Source of the DNA: Nocardia testacea NBRC 100365 | GTDB taxonomy: Bacteria; Actinomycetota; Actinomycetes; Mycobacteriales; Mycobacteriaceae | Direction of reading: 5' to 3' | Length of the DNA: 50,274 bases | NCBI RefSeq assembly: GCF_000308775.1 | Contig: NZ_BAGJ01000131.1 | Coordinates: 1 to 50,274, forward strand | Part shown: positions 42,563 to 49,977 of the stretch, piece by piece | Numbering within the stretch: position 1 is the stretch's first letter | How the letters are laid out: each line of letters opens with the position of its first letter | Program-made: the position numbers and the translations under genes | Notes under the pieces: generated by a model | Databases searched by the model: none | What the model saw: only the letters and a program-made list of their open reading frames with translations | Told to the model about the DNA's origin: nothing

Positions 42563-43555
42563 TCATAGAGTGCCGGAATCCGTTGCACCGCCGTGCGTTT
42601 CGGGCAATTGCAGGGAGTTGCACCAGATCCGGTCGAGTGTTTCGAGCAGCGTGTCGAATTCGATCCGCTCACCCTCAACGAACACCAGATACGCCACCTT
42701 GCTCACCATGCTCGACAACGCCAGCGCCGTCACCCGCGCGTCCAACCGGGCCGGCACCAGACCGCGCTCCTGCAGGTCGCGGATCAATGCCGCATTGCGA
42801 TCGATGAACGCCGAGGCCCGCTCGGCCCGCAGCGCGGCGAAATGCGGGTCCACCCGGGACACCTGCTCGAGCACGGCCATCAGCCGCGCGTTGCGTCGAT
42901 AGGACCTCAGGTACTCCCGGTTGGCCGCGGCGATCCAGTCGCGCGGATCGTCGCTACCGGCCCGCGCCCGGACGTGTGGATGCAGCATCTCCTCCCGGAC
43001 CTGCTCGACGACCGCGGCGAAGATTTCTTCCTTGCTGTCGAAATGGGTGTAGAACGACCCCGACGCCACCCCGGCGGTCCGGGTGATATCGCTGATCCGC
43101 GCGTCCACGAACCCGTCCGCTTCGAAGACCGTACGGGCCGCGGCGAGGAGCGCCGCACGGGTGCGGATCCCGCGGCGGCTCTTCGGGACGGGCCGGGCCG
43201 GACGGCCGGCCGGCGCGGGCTCGGGCGCAGCCGCGCCGCCGGTCCCCCCACCCCCGGATACGCCGGCGGCACCTCCACCGGGCTCCCCACTCGCCGATAC
43301 ACCCCTGTCATCCCCACCGGGCTCCCCCTCCACCGATGCACCCCGGTCACTCCCACCGGGCTCCCCACCCGCCGATACACCCCGGTCGCCCCTACCGGGC
43401 TGCCCCTCCGCAGATACGCCCCCGTCACCCCTACCGGGCTCCCCCTCCGCCGATACACCCCCGTCACCCCCACCCGGCTCCCTACCCGCGAACACGTTCC
43501 CGGCTCGCCCGTCGGTCCTACGGTCCGCGGATGTGTTCTCCTGCCGGGCGTTCAC
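42563..43555 (-). CDS. TetR family regulator with a repeat-encoded N-terminus
   Basis: This is a 330-residue TetR protein if the GTG at 43555 is used. The HTH (about residues 135-185) is TRAALLAAARTVFEADGFVD then ASGSFYTHFDSKEE, followed by a helical ligand domain with the C-terminal FVEGERIEFDTLLETLDRIW. Residues about 26-105 are a disordered, Gly/Glu/Asp-rich stretch made of a 13-residue unit (EPGRGDGGVSAEG and variants), encoded by six 39-bp copies. The start is uncertain: no strong Shine-Dalgarno is seen for the GTG at 43555, and I find no ATG downstream of the repeat that gives a clean start. It diverges from nothing nearby and is convergent with the SDR gene. Confidence 0.85.
   Translation of the reverse strand: MNARQENTSADRRTDGRAGNVFAGREPGGGDGGVSAEGEPGRGDGGVSAEGQPGRGDRGVSAGGEPGGSDRGASVEGEPGGDDRGVSASGEPGGGAAGVSGGGGTGGAAAPEPAPAGRPARPVPKSRRGIRTRAALLAAARTVFEADGFVDARISDITRTAGVASGSFYTHFDSKEEIFAAVVEQVREEMLHPHVRARAGSDDPRDWIAAANREYLRSYRRNARLMAVLEQVSRVDPHFAALRAERASAFIDRNAALIRDLQERGLVPARLDARVTALALSSMVSKVAYLVFVEGERIEFDTLLETLDRIWCNSLQLPETHGGATDSGTL
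43278..43500. repeat. 39-bp minisatellite, six copies, inside the TetR gene
   Basis: The word CCGGGCTCC (or a one-base variant) begins units at 43278, 43317, 43356, 43395, 43434 and 43473: exactly 39 bp apart, with the last unit slightly diverged and running out near 43500. The unit is a multiple of three, so copy-number changes keep the TetR frame open. Units differ by a few substitutions, so it is not a recent perfect array. Confidence 0.95.
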
Positions 43556-43720
43556 CGGTCGCTCACCGTCATAGCGGGTCGGCTGGAACGCAGAAGGCGG
43601 CGGACACGAACGAACTCCGACATCGCGGGCCGGCTGGAATACGGAAGTCGCCGGCGGCGGGCACGAACGAACTCGGGCATCGCGGGCCGGGCGAAGCGGC
43701 GGCCGCGGGCAGGCTCGGAT
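43552..43720 (-). repeat. Second tandem repeat between the thioesterase and TetR genes
   Basis: Three related units begin at CATMGCGGGYCGG on the plus strand: 43570-43620 (51 bp), 43621-43677 (57 bp, with a 6-bp insertion) and a partial unit from 43678 to about 43720. On the minus strand they also form a 42-codon frame, starting at an ATG at 43680 and ending at 43552, whose TGA overlaps the TetR GTG (GTGA). The frame has no ribosome site, is Arg-rich and itself repeats (PEFVRARR, SEFVRVRR). Coding status is doubtful. Confidence 0.7.
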
Positions 43721-43727
43721 ATCGCAC

Positions 43728-44501
43728 TCACGCCGGGAACAGGCGGCCCGTTGCCAGCGTGGTGATGCGGTCGGAGTTGCCGGTATCGCGCAGCGTCGCC
43801 CGGCCGACCTCGGCCCGCAGTGTCGCGTCGGCCACCACCGGCCCCACCCGCGCGGGTTGCAGGTACCGCAGCCCGAGTGTGCTCAGGGTGGCCCCGGGCG
43901 CCAACGACAGGATGGCCTCCTCCGCCGCGAGCGCGATCAGACCGCCGTTCACGGTCCGGGAAGCATTCAGGCCGTCGTCGGTGCGCGGCAGCACCGCGGT
44001 CCCGGGGGCGCGGCGCACACACCCCGCCCGTTCGGCGAGCGGCACCTCGAGCAGCCGGTCCGATACCGGCATATCGACGCTCAGCCCCGCGGGCAACCGC
44101 AGATCCGCGTCGGGCGAGACCATGAACGAGCCGCCGCCGAAGGCGAACGGTTCGCCGTCGACGGTCCATTCGACCTCCGCCACGAACACCGACCGCCCCG
44201 CTTTGATCTTGCGTCCCACCGCCCGGACCTCGCCGGACCCCGGCGCCGGCCGGTACAGGTGCACATCGAGTTCGAGGGTGACGGGTACCCGCGGTCCCAG
44301 GGTGAGCGCGGCGAGTAGTCCGGTCACCGTATCGGTCCAGGTGGCGAGCACCGAGGTACGCAGCCGCTCGGTACCGGGGACGTACATCTGCGGGGTGATC
44401 GTCGCCGCCCCGTGCAGTTCGTCGCCGGCCCGCGTGGTCGCGAAGCCCAGCTCCAGCAGAATGTGCCGCCGCCGCGGCGCGGTTCCGGTGTCGACCGTCA
44501 T
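43728..44501 (-). CDS. Double-hotdog thioesterase-like protein
   Basis: This is a 257-residue protein with two hotdog-fold halves. The first (residues 1-125) includes LLELGFATTRAGDELHGAAT and TWTDTVTGLLAAL. The second (about 130-257) ends TLGLRYLQPARVGPVVADAT. This resembles PaaI/acyl-CoA thioesterase proteins of actinobacteria. The ATG at 44501 has AGGAGG seven bases upstream and is preferred over a codon 17 residues earlier. It lies 126 bases after the acyl-CoA dehydrogenase stop on the same strand and could be cotranscribed, which would fit acyl-CoA metabolism. Confidence 0.8.
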   Translation of the reverse strand: MTVDTGTAPRRRHILLELGFATTRAGDELHGAATITPQMYVPGTERLRTSVLATWTDTVTGLLAALTLGPRVPVTLELDVHLYRPAPGSGEVRAVGRKIKAGRSVFVAEVEWTVDGEPFAFGGGSFMVSPDADLRLPAGLSVDMPVSDRLLEVPLAERAGCVRRAPGTAVLPRTDDGLNASRTVNGGLIALAAEEAILSLAPGATLSTLGLRYLQPARVGPVVADATLRAEVGRATLRDTGNSDRITTLATGRLFPA

Positions 44502-44627
44502 GGGTTGCCTCCTCCTGCCCGCCCGGGCCGTGCCGGGGCAACAGCCGGGCACCGACCGGACATTTCCAACGTATCGGGCGAGGAGCCGGAACGCCCGGGC
44601 TACGTTCCCGGGCCCGGGCCGGAACCA

Positions 44628-45860
44628 CTAGCTGCCGGCGGCTTCGGCCGCGGCGCGGGCCTTGCCGAGTTCGGCCCGGGCGATCGTCAGCTTGTGCACC
44701 TCGTCGGGGCCGTCGGCGATCCGCAGCGTGCGCAGATGGGCGTACATACTCGCCAGCGGGAAATCCTCGGTCACGCCCGCCGCGCCGTACACCTGGATGG
44801 CGCGGTCGACGATCCGCAATGCCATCACCGGCGCGGCGATCTTGATCGCGGCGATCTCGGTGCGGGCCTCCTTGTTGCCGACCGTATCCATCATCCAGGC
44901 GGTTTTCAGAGTGAGCAGCCGCGCCTGTTCGATATCGATACGCGCCTCGGCGATCCAGTCCCGGATATTGGCCCGTTCGCTGACCTTGCGTCCGAAGGTC
45001 GTCCGGGAATCCGCCCGGGCGCACATGAGTTCCAGCGCGCGTTCGGCCATCCCGATCGCGCGCATGGCGTGGTGGATGCGGCCGGGCCCCAGCCGCGCCT
45101 GGCTGATCGCGAAACCCTCACCCTCACCCTTGAGCACGTCGGTGACCGGGACCCGCACATCGGTGAATTCGATCTCGGCGTGCCCCTCCCGATCGACATA
45201 ACCGAATACCGGCAGATTGCGGACGACGGTGACCCCCGGCGCGTCGATCGGTACCACCATCATCGACTGCTGCCGGTGCTTGGGCGCGTCGGGGTCGGTT
45301 TTGCCCATCACGATGAGCACCTTGCAGTTCGCGTGCATGGCGTTGGAGGCGAACCATTTACGGCCGTTGAGCACGTACTCGTCGCCGTCGCGTTCCATCC
45401 GCATCTCCACATTGGTGGCATCGGAACTGGCGACCCCCGGCTCGGTCATCGCGAAGGCCGACCGGATGGTGCCGGCGAGCAGCGGTTCGAGCCAGCGCTG
45501 CTTGTGCTCCTCGGTACCGAAGAGGGTGAAGACCTCCATATTGCCGGTATCGGGCGCCGAACAGTTACACGCCTCGGGCGCCAGCGCCGGACTGCGGCCC
45601 ATGATCTCGGCCAGCGGCGCGTACTCCAGGTTCGACAGGCCCGGGCCCCACTCCGGATGCGGATGGAAGAGATTCCACAATCCCCGGCGCTTGGCCTCGG
45701 CCTTGAGGTCCTCCAGGATCTGCGGGTGGTGATGCGGATCGCCCGCCGCGGCCATCTGCTCGGCATAGACCGGCTCGGCCGGATACACGCTGTCGTCCAT
45801 GAACGCGAGCAGCGTGCGCCGATACTCCCGGGCACGCTCGGTCGAGGTGAACAGTTCCAC
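44628..45860 (-). CDS. Acyl-CoA dehydrogenase
   Basis: This is a 410-residue FAD flavoenzyme that introduces a 2,3 double bond into acyl-CoA. The central beta domain has [19 protein letters not shown] near residue 138 and [19 protein letters not shown]. The C-terminal helical domain has [20 protein letters not shown], and the end shows [20 protein letters not shown] near 370. The length is in the usual range (380-420). It starts at 45860, 53 bases downstream of a 20-bp perfect palindrome that is the likely regulatory site. The acyl chain specificity is unknown; it belongs to the long-bodied branch common in actinobacteria. Confidence 0.95.
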   Translation of the reverse strand: MELFTSTERAREYRRTLLAFMDDSVYPAEPVYAEQMAAAGDPHHHPQILEDLKAEAKRRGLWNLFHPHPEWGPGLSNLEYAPLAEIMGRSPALAPEACNCSAPDTGNMEVFTLFGTEEHKQRWLEPLLAGTIRSAFAMTEPGVASSDATNVEMRMERDGDEYVLNGRKWFASNAMHANCKVLIVMGKTDPDAPKHRQQSMMVVPIDAPGVTVVRNLPVFGYVDREGHAEIEFTDVRVPVTDVLKGEGEGFAISQARLGPGRIHHAMRAIGMAERALELMCARADSRTTFGRKVSERANIRDWIAEARIDIEQARLLTLKTAWMMDTVGNKEARTEIAAIKIAAPVMALRIVDRAIQVYGAAGVTEDFPLASMYAHLRTLRIADGPDEVHKLTIARAELGKARAAAEAAGS

Positions 45861-45912
45861 GAGAACTCCGATCGTCGGGGCGCGGCTCGATGCCCACCCG
45901 ACGGTAGCCCAA

Positions 45913-45932
45913 ACTTGAATCCGGATTCAAGT
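45913..45932. promoter_or_regulatory. Perfect 20-bp palindrome upstream of the acyl-CoA dehydrogenase
   Basis: ACTTGAATCCGGATTCAAGT is completely self-complementary with no spacer. It sits 53 bases before the acyl-CoA dehydrogenase start codon, in the position of a repressor operator. The length and symmetry fit a TetR-type dimer or tandem dimer. Which regulator binds is unknown. Confidence 0.7.
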
Positions 45933-45974
45933 ACCTCGCCGCCCGCGGCCCGGCCCCTCGACGACGCGCACGAA

Positions 45975-46009
45975 ACAGGGCCCGAACTCCGGTCGAGTTC
46001 GGACCCTGT
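45975..46009 (-). terminator. Hairpin terminator after the P450 gene
   Basis: Arms 45975-45989 and 45995-46009 pair at 14 of 15 positions (one G.T) around a 5-base loop, and are followed on the minus strand by a TTTCG. They lie 24 bases beyond the P450 stop, in the direction of its transcription. Confidence 0.75.
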
Positions 46010-46032
46010 CGTGAGATGGCCGGGCGCGGCGC

Positions 46033-47316
46033 TCAGGCGCGGACCGCGGGACGGACGGAGGTGTCCTCGTATCCCGGCAGCGGGGCCTGCGGCGGGAAGG
46101 TCACCGGCAGGCCCGCCAGCGATCGATGGAACGGGCCCGGGCGCCAGACCGGCTCGCCGTCGGGGAAGTCCGCGCGCATCTCCGGTACCGCGTCCAGCAG
46201 CTGATCGATGGCGCCCTCGGCGACCATATAGGCCAGCGATTGGGCGGGGCAGGCGTGCGGGCCCAGCCCCCACGCCAGATGGGCGCGGTTACCGGTCAGC
46301 TCCGAGGTGCGGATGGCGGGGTCGTTGTTGCAGGCCGCCATGCTGATCACCACCGGCTGGTGCGCGGGCAGCCACACATCGTCGAGCAGGATCGGCATCC
46401 GCGGATAGGTGATGAGCAGGTTCGCCAGCGGCGGGTCGTTGAACAGCACCTCGTCCAGGGCGTCCCGGGAGGTGAGATTGCCACCGAGGACGCTGCCGCC
46501 GAAACGTTCGTCGGTGAGGATCAGCAGCAGGGTGTTGACGATGAGATTGAGTTCGAATTCGATCCCGGTGCCGTACACCTGCGAGACGTGGTGGGAGACC
46601 TCCTCCTCGGTCAGCTCGACCGGATGCTGCAGCAGCACGGAGGTGATATCGCTGCCCGGATTCTCGCGTTTGAGCAGCACCAGGTTCATCAGGGCCTCGC
46701 CCAGCATCCGGCTGCCCGCTTCGGCGTCCACCCCCTCCAGCAGCGCGGCCGTCCCGGCCGCGACCTGCTGCCCGATCTCCGGCGGGCAGCCGAGCAGATA
46801 GTTGATCACCTGGAAGGCCAGCGGGAACACGTACTGCTGGATCAGCTCGGCCCGGCCGTCCTGGCAGAACGAGTTGATCAGCGGGCCCGCGATGTTCTCG
46901 ACGACCGTGTGGATCGCGTACATATCCACTTCGTCCATGCTCGCGGTGATCGCCTGGCGATAGCGCACGAATTCCTGCCCGGCGCAACGGCTGGCCATCG
47001 GACGCCATTCCAGCAGCGGCAGAATCGGGCACTCGGCCGGAATATCCTTCTGCCAGACCCGGGGGTCGGCGGGGAAACGATCGGGGTCGTTGAGCACCCG
47101 CAGGGCGGTGTTGTAACCGATCACCAGGGTGGCGGGTACCCCGGGAGCGAGCTCCACCGGCGCCAATGAGCCGTACCGGGCCCGCATCTCGCGGTAGAAC
47201 CGGTGCGGGTCGGCGGCGAATTCCGGCAGGTACAGCGGTATCCGCGGATCATCGGAATCGATCGGCGAACCGTGCACGTGGGCCTGTGCTTGTCTTCGGT
47301 AATCCGAGGTGGTCAA
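46033..47316 (-). CDS. CYP157-like cytochrome P450 lacking the ExxR arginine
   Basis: This is a 427-residue P450. The heme-ligand loop is LAWGLGPHACPAQSLAYM near residue 363 (Cys present; the residue after it is Pro rather than Gly-like). The K-helix, normally ExxR, reads LDEVLFNDPPLANL: Glu is present but the Arg position is Phe, as in Streptomyces CYP157 proteins, whose motif also lacks Arg. The I-helix segment VYGTGIEFELNLIVN also lacks the usual acid-Thr pair. The start is a TTG at 47316 with GGAG seven bases upstream; I find no better start. It could be an altered or non-monooxygenase P450. The substrate is unknown. Confidence 0.88.
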   Translation of the reverse strand: MTTSDYRRQAQAHVHGSPIDSDDPRIPLYLPEFAADPHRFYREMRARYGSLAPVELAPGVPATLVIGYNTALRVLNDPDRFPADPRVWQKDIPAECPILPLLEWRPMASRCAGQEFVRYRQAITASMDEVDMYAIHTVVENIAGPLINSFCQDGRAELIQQYVFPLAFQVINYLLGCPPEIGQQVAAGTAALLEGVDAEAGSRMLGEALMNLVLLKRENPGSDITSVLLQHPVELTEEEVSHHVSQVYGTGIEFELNLIVNTLLLILTDERFGGSVLGGNLTSRDALDEVLFNDPPLANLLITYPRMPILLDDVWLPAHQPVVISMAACNNDPAIRTSELTGNRAHLAWGLGPHACPAQSLAYMVAEGAIDQLLDAVPEMRADFPDGEPVWRPGPFHRSLAGLPVTFPPQAPLPGYEDTSVRPAVRA

Positions 47317-47565
47317 GAACGAACTCCATACCGTCCGGTTGCGGAGCCGATGGTTTTCCACCGGCCGATCCCGGTTCGAGGCTCCTCCTGCGGAAATCTC
47401 CTGACTCGAGCCGGAACCAGGCGATGGTACGACATGGTCACGAATTCCGAACGATTGTGAAACAAGTTGCACGCCCGTACTTTTCATCATTCGTTGGACT
47501 AGTCCGCATATTTTCGACCGGTCTGGTCCGAAGGAATTCATCGGGCGTTTCCGCCACCGCGACGC
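47317..47565. other. Gap between the P450 and phosphotransferase genes
   Basis: This is about 250 bases without a gene, up to the terminator hairpin. It contains a 10-bp palindrome GGACTAGTCC (47496-47505), A+T-rich sequence around 47480-47515 and presumably the P450 promoter. I see no other feature. Confidence 0.4.
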
Positions 47566-47595
47566 GGCCGGGCTCGGCGAATCCGAAGCCCGGCC
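47566..47595 (-). terminator. Hairpin after the phosphotransferase gene
   Basis: GGCCGGGCT (47566-47574) and AGCCCGGCC (47587-47595) form a 9-bp perfect stem with a 12-base loop, beginning 13 bases beyond the stop codon at 47609. It probably terminates the phosphotransferase transcript. Confidence 0.6.
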
Positions 47596-47608
47596 GGCGC
47601 GACAGTTC

Positions 47609-48781
47609 TCAGACGCCGAGCGCGTCCAGGGATCGATTGTCGTCGATGGCCGAGGTGATCCGTCGCAAAAGTGTGAGGCAGGTCTCCTTCGATTGCATCT
47701 CCGGCTGATACGCGGCCCGGCCGATGGTGAACGCCCACGCCGCGTAGGCGAACATCGACTGCTGGCGGTAGATCAGCCACGCGGTCTCGAAATCGGGGGC
47801 CACACCGCCGGCCTCGGCCAGTTCCTCCAGATACGCCCGCAGCAGATCCTCGGCCCAGGCCCGGCGATCCTCCGGTTCGCAACCGGAATTGACCGTATAG
47901 GCGAAATCGTGCCCCCAGCCGCCGCGCATCACGACCTGCCAGTCCACATAACCCATCCGGCCCTCGGCGGTCCGGTAGGTCTGGCCGATATGCGGGTCGC
48001 CGTGCAGCAGGGTGTGCGGCAGTTCGGTCGTGGCCAGATCCACCGCACGCTCGACCCCCGCCCACAGCCGGTCCGCCTGCCCGTGCAAACTTTCCGGGAC
48101 CACTTCGGCCGCCCGCTCCAGACCCACCGCGCAGCGGGTCTTCATATCGATGGCCGCGAGATAGGCCTGGAGCGCCTCGTTGGTGGTCTTGAGCACCTCG
48201 ATGGCCGGATCCTCCCAGAATGTCCCGTGCAACCGCGCGAGATTGCGGACCAGATCCTCCATTTCGGTCCGCCCGATCGGGGCGGTCGGTTCACTGAACA
48301 CCGCACCCCGGGTCACGGCGATGTCCTCCATCAGCGCGATGGACCGCCACGACGCCGGATCCGAGGCACCCCAGTAGCCCAGCGGGGCCTGGATCTCCAA
48401 CTTGGGCCGGAAATCGCGGAAGAACCGTGTCTCGCCGTCGATCATCTTGCCGCCGCCGAGCAGGATGCGCTGACTGAGCGAGGTCGTGGTCTTGGCGAAC
48501 AACGCCTCCGGTAGCCCGGCAGCCCGGCCCGCCTCGTTGTACTCCACCCGGATCGCCACCCTCGTGGAGGTGCCACTGCTGCCACCCGTGGTGTCGAAGG
48601 ACACCACTTCGGCGCCGGGGGTGTCCCGGCAGAGCACCGCGGTCAGCCATTCGGCGGTGAGCGCGGCGCCGGACGCGGGCACATCATCGATGGCGCGGGC
48701 CCGGTGCCGGGTGATCTTCTCGCCGAGGATATGCCCGCCCACCGCGGCGAGCCGGCCGAGCAACCAGAGCTTGTGGTTCAT
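47609..48781 (-). CDS. Aminoglycoside-phosphotransferase/EcKinase-like protein
   Basis: This 390-residue kinase-like protein has a nucleotide-binding N-lobe with AIRVEYNEAGRA and LFAKTT. The catalytic loop is HTLLHGDPHIGQTY near residue 253, where the usual Asn after HGDxHxxN is Gln, and the metal motif is GYVDWQVV. It resembles the ecdysteroid-kinase-like/phosphotransferase group (DUF1679). These phosphorylate small molecules such as sterols or sugars in other organisms. The ATG at 48781 is chosen by its sensible sequence and GAGGCGGAA upstream. The next gene downstream is the CYP157-like P450 on the same strand, 292 bases away, so they may act on a common compound (inference). Confidence 0.8.
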   Translation of the reverse strand: MNHKLWLLGRLAAVGGHILGEKITRHRARAIDDVPASGAALTAEWLTAVLCRDTPGAEVVSFDTTGGSSGTSTRVAIRVEYNEAGRAAGLPEALFAKTTTSLSQRILLGGGKMIDGETRFFRDFRPKLEIQAPLGYWGASDPASWRSIALMEDIAVTRGAVFSEPTAPIGRTEMEDLVRNLARLHGTFWEDPAIEVLKTTNEALQAYLAAIDMKTRCAVGLERAAEVVPESLHGQADRLWAGVERAVDLATTELPHTLLHGDPHIGQTYRTAEGRMGYVDWQVVMRGGWGHDFAYTVNSGCEPEDRRAWAEDLLRAYLEELAEAGGVAPDFETAWLIYRQQSMFAYAAWAFTIGRAAYQPEMQSKETCLTLLRRITSAIDDNRSLDALGV

Positions 48782-49066
48782 TTCCGCCTCACTTTCCGGA
48801 TGCGCGCGAAACAGCGCGCACCGTGCCGAACCGTCCGGTCCGGACTTTTTTCTTCGCACAGACGATTCCCGATTTTGCGCTACATTCGCTGTGCCGGAAC
48901 AGCTTTCGGCCGAATACTTTACGTCGGGGTAGCGAATGGGCCCGGTCCGGCCCACGCCGAGTACACCACCGGGCATATATCAGAACGAGACGCCGCCGAC
49001 ACCGGGAGTTTGCCGGAACGCGAAATATAATCGGGTCACGACCACTGTCGACGAAAGACGCCCACC

Positions 49067-49270
49067 ATGGTGACGCTATCTGTTCGACATGTACCGGACG
49101 CGGTGTATCGCGCCCTGCGGATCCGCGCGGACAATCACGGCCGCAGCGTCGAGGCAGAGGCCCTCGCCATTCTGGAGGAGGTCCTCACGCGTGCTCCCGC
49201 GCGAGTCCGCCTGGGGAAGGTCCTGGCCGGGGAGCACCCCGGAGGCGACTGGGACGAACCCGAGGAGTGA
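49067..49270 (+). CDS. FitA-like ribbon-helix-helix antitoxin, orphan
   Basis: This is a 67-residue protein. The first half is a ribbon-helix-helix of the FitA/VapB type (VTLSVRHVPDAVYRALRIRA, then HGRSVEAEALAILEEVLTR). The C-terminal half is acidic (GEHPGGDWDEPEE), as in antitoxins that embrace PIN toxins. No PIN-domain toxin follows: only 28 bases separate its stop from the end of a TetR gene on the opposite strand. It may be an orphan left by toxin loss, or may act as a DNA-binding regulator. The 285-base region upstream holds divergent promoters and a T-rich run near 48846. Confidence 0.9.
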   Translation: MVTLSVRHVPDAVYRALRIRADNHGRSVEAEALAILEEVLTRAPARVRLGKVLAGEHPGGDWDEPEE

Positions 49271-49298
49271 CCGGCCCCCCGGGGCGCACTGCCGCGGA

Positions 49299-49910
49299 TC
49301 AGCCGGCGGCCAGGCCGCGCAGCACGATATCGAGCCCGCGCCCGAATTCCTCGTCGGGCGCCACCGATCGGGCGTCCCGCGCGGTATCGACGAGGAACGG
49401 GAACTCCGCGGGCGAGAGTTCCGACATGGTGAGCGTGCCCGGCCCCGCCAGCCCCGCGTAGTACTCGTTCTGCAGGAACCCGAGCAGGAAGCCGATCAGC
49501 GTACGCTGCGCCACGACCCGGTCCACCCCGGTGAATCCGCCGTCGGTGAGTACCGCGAGCATGGCATCGATCAACCGCAAGGACCCTGTCGCCGCCTGAC
49601 GATGGCGCAGCACCAGCGGTACCGCGGCAGGATGCTTCGCGACCGCGACGCGCAGCCGGTTCATCAGCACGCGAACCCGGTCGGTCCAGTGCGCCTCGGG
49701 AAGCACGAGATCGACGGACTCGAAAACGTGGTCGACGACGAGTATCTCCAGGGCCCGGCGGTCACTGACATACCGGTACAGGCCCATGGTGGCCATCCCG
49801 AGTTCCTTGGCGACCGCGCGCATGGTCAGCGCGGCCAATCCCTCCCGGTCGATCACCGCCAGGGCGGCGCCGACCAATTGGTCGTCGGTGAGCGAACGCG
49901 GCCTGGGCAC
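49299..49910 (-). CDS. TetR family transcriptional regulator
   Basis: This is a 203-residue regulator. The TetR HTH is AALAVIDREGLAALTMRAVA then LGMATMGLYRYVSDRRALE (about residues 13-60). The rest is a helical C-terminal domain of the TetR_C type, with FLLGFLQNEYYAGLAGPG. I place the start at the GTG at 49910, at the beginning of the conserved N-terminus; there is no clear Shine-Dalgarno, so it could be leaderless or start elsewhere. It diverges from a thioredoxin-fold protein gene, with the promoter for that gene overlapping its own start. It likely represses that neighbour. Confidence 0.88.
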   Translation of the reverse strand: MPRPRSLTDDQLVGAALAVIDREGLAALTMRAVAKELGMATMGLYRYVSDRRALEILVVDHVFESVDLVLPEAHWTDRVRVLMNRLRVAVAKHPAAVPLVLRHRQAATGSLRLIDAMLAVLTDGGFTGVDRVVAQRTLIGFLLGFLQNEYYAGLAGPGTLTMSELSPAEFPFLVDTARDARSVAPDEEFGRGLDIVLRGLAAG

Positions 49911-49913
49911 GGA

Positions 49914-49941
49914 TTGACAGCGTACTGGATACGCGCATACT
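49914..49941 (+). promoter_or_regulatory. Promoter for the divergent thioredoxin-fold gene
   Basis: A -35 TTGACA (49914-49919) is followed after 16 bases by CATACT (49936-49941), a plausible -10. The gene starts at 49978. The word TACTGGA occurs twice (49923-49929 and 49938-49944), spanning the -10, and an inverted GTACGTTGTAC lies just after it. These are likely operator parts for the TetR regulator encoded next to it. Confidence 0.5.
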
Positions 49942-49977
49942 GGAGATAAGCGTACGTTGTACTCCAAAGGAGAGATC

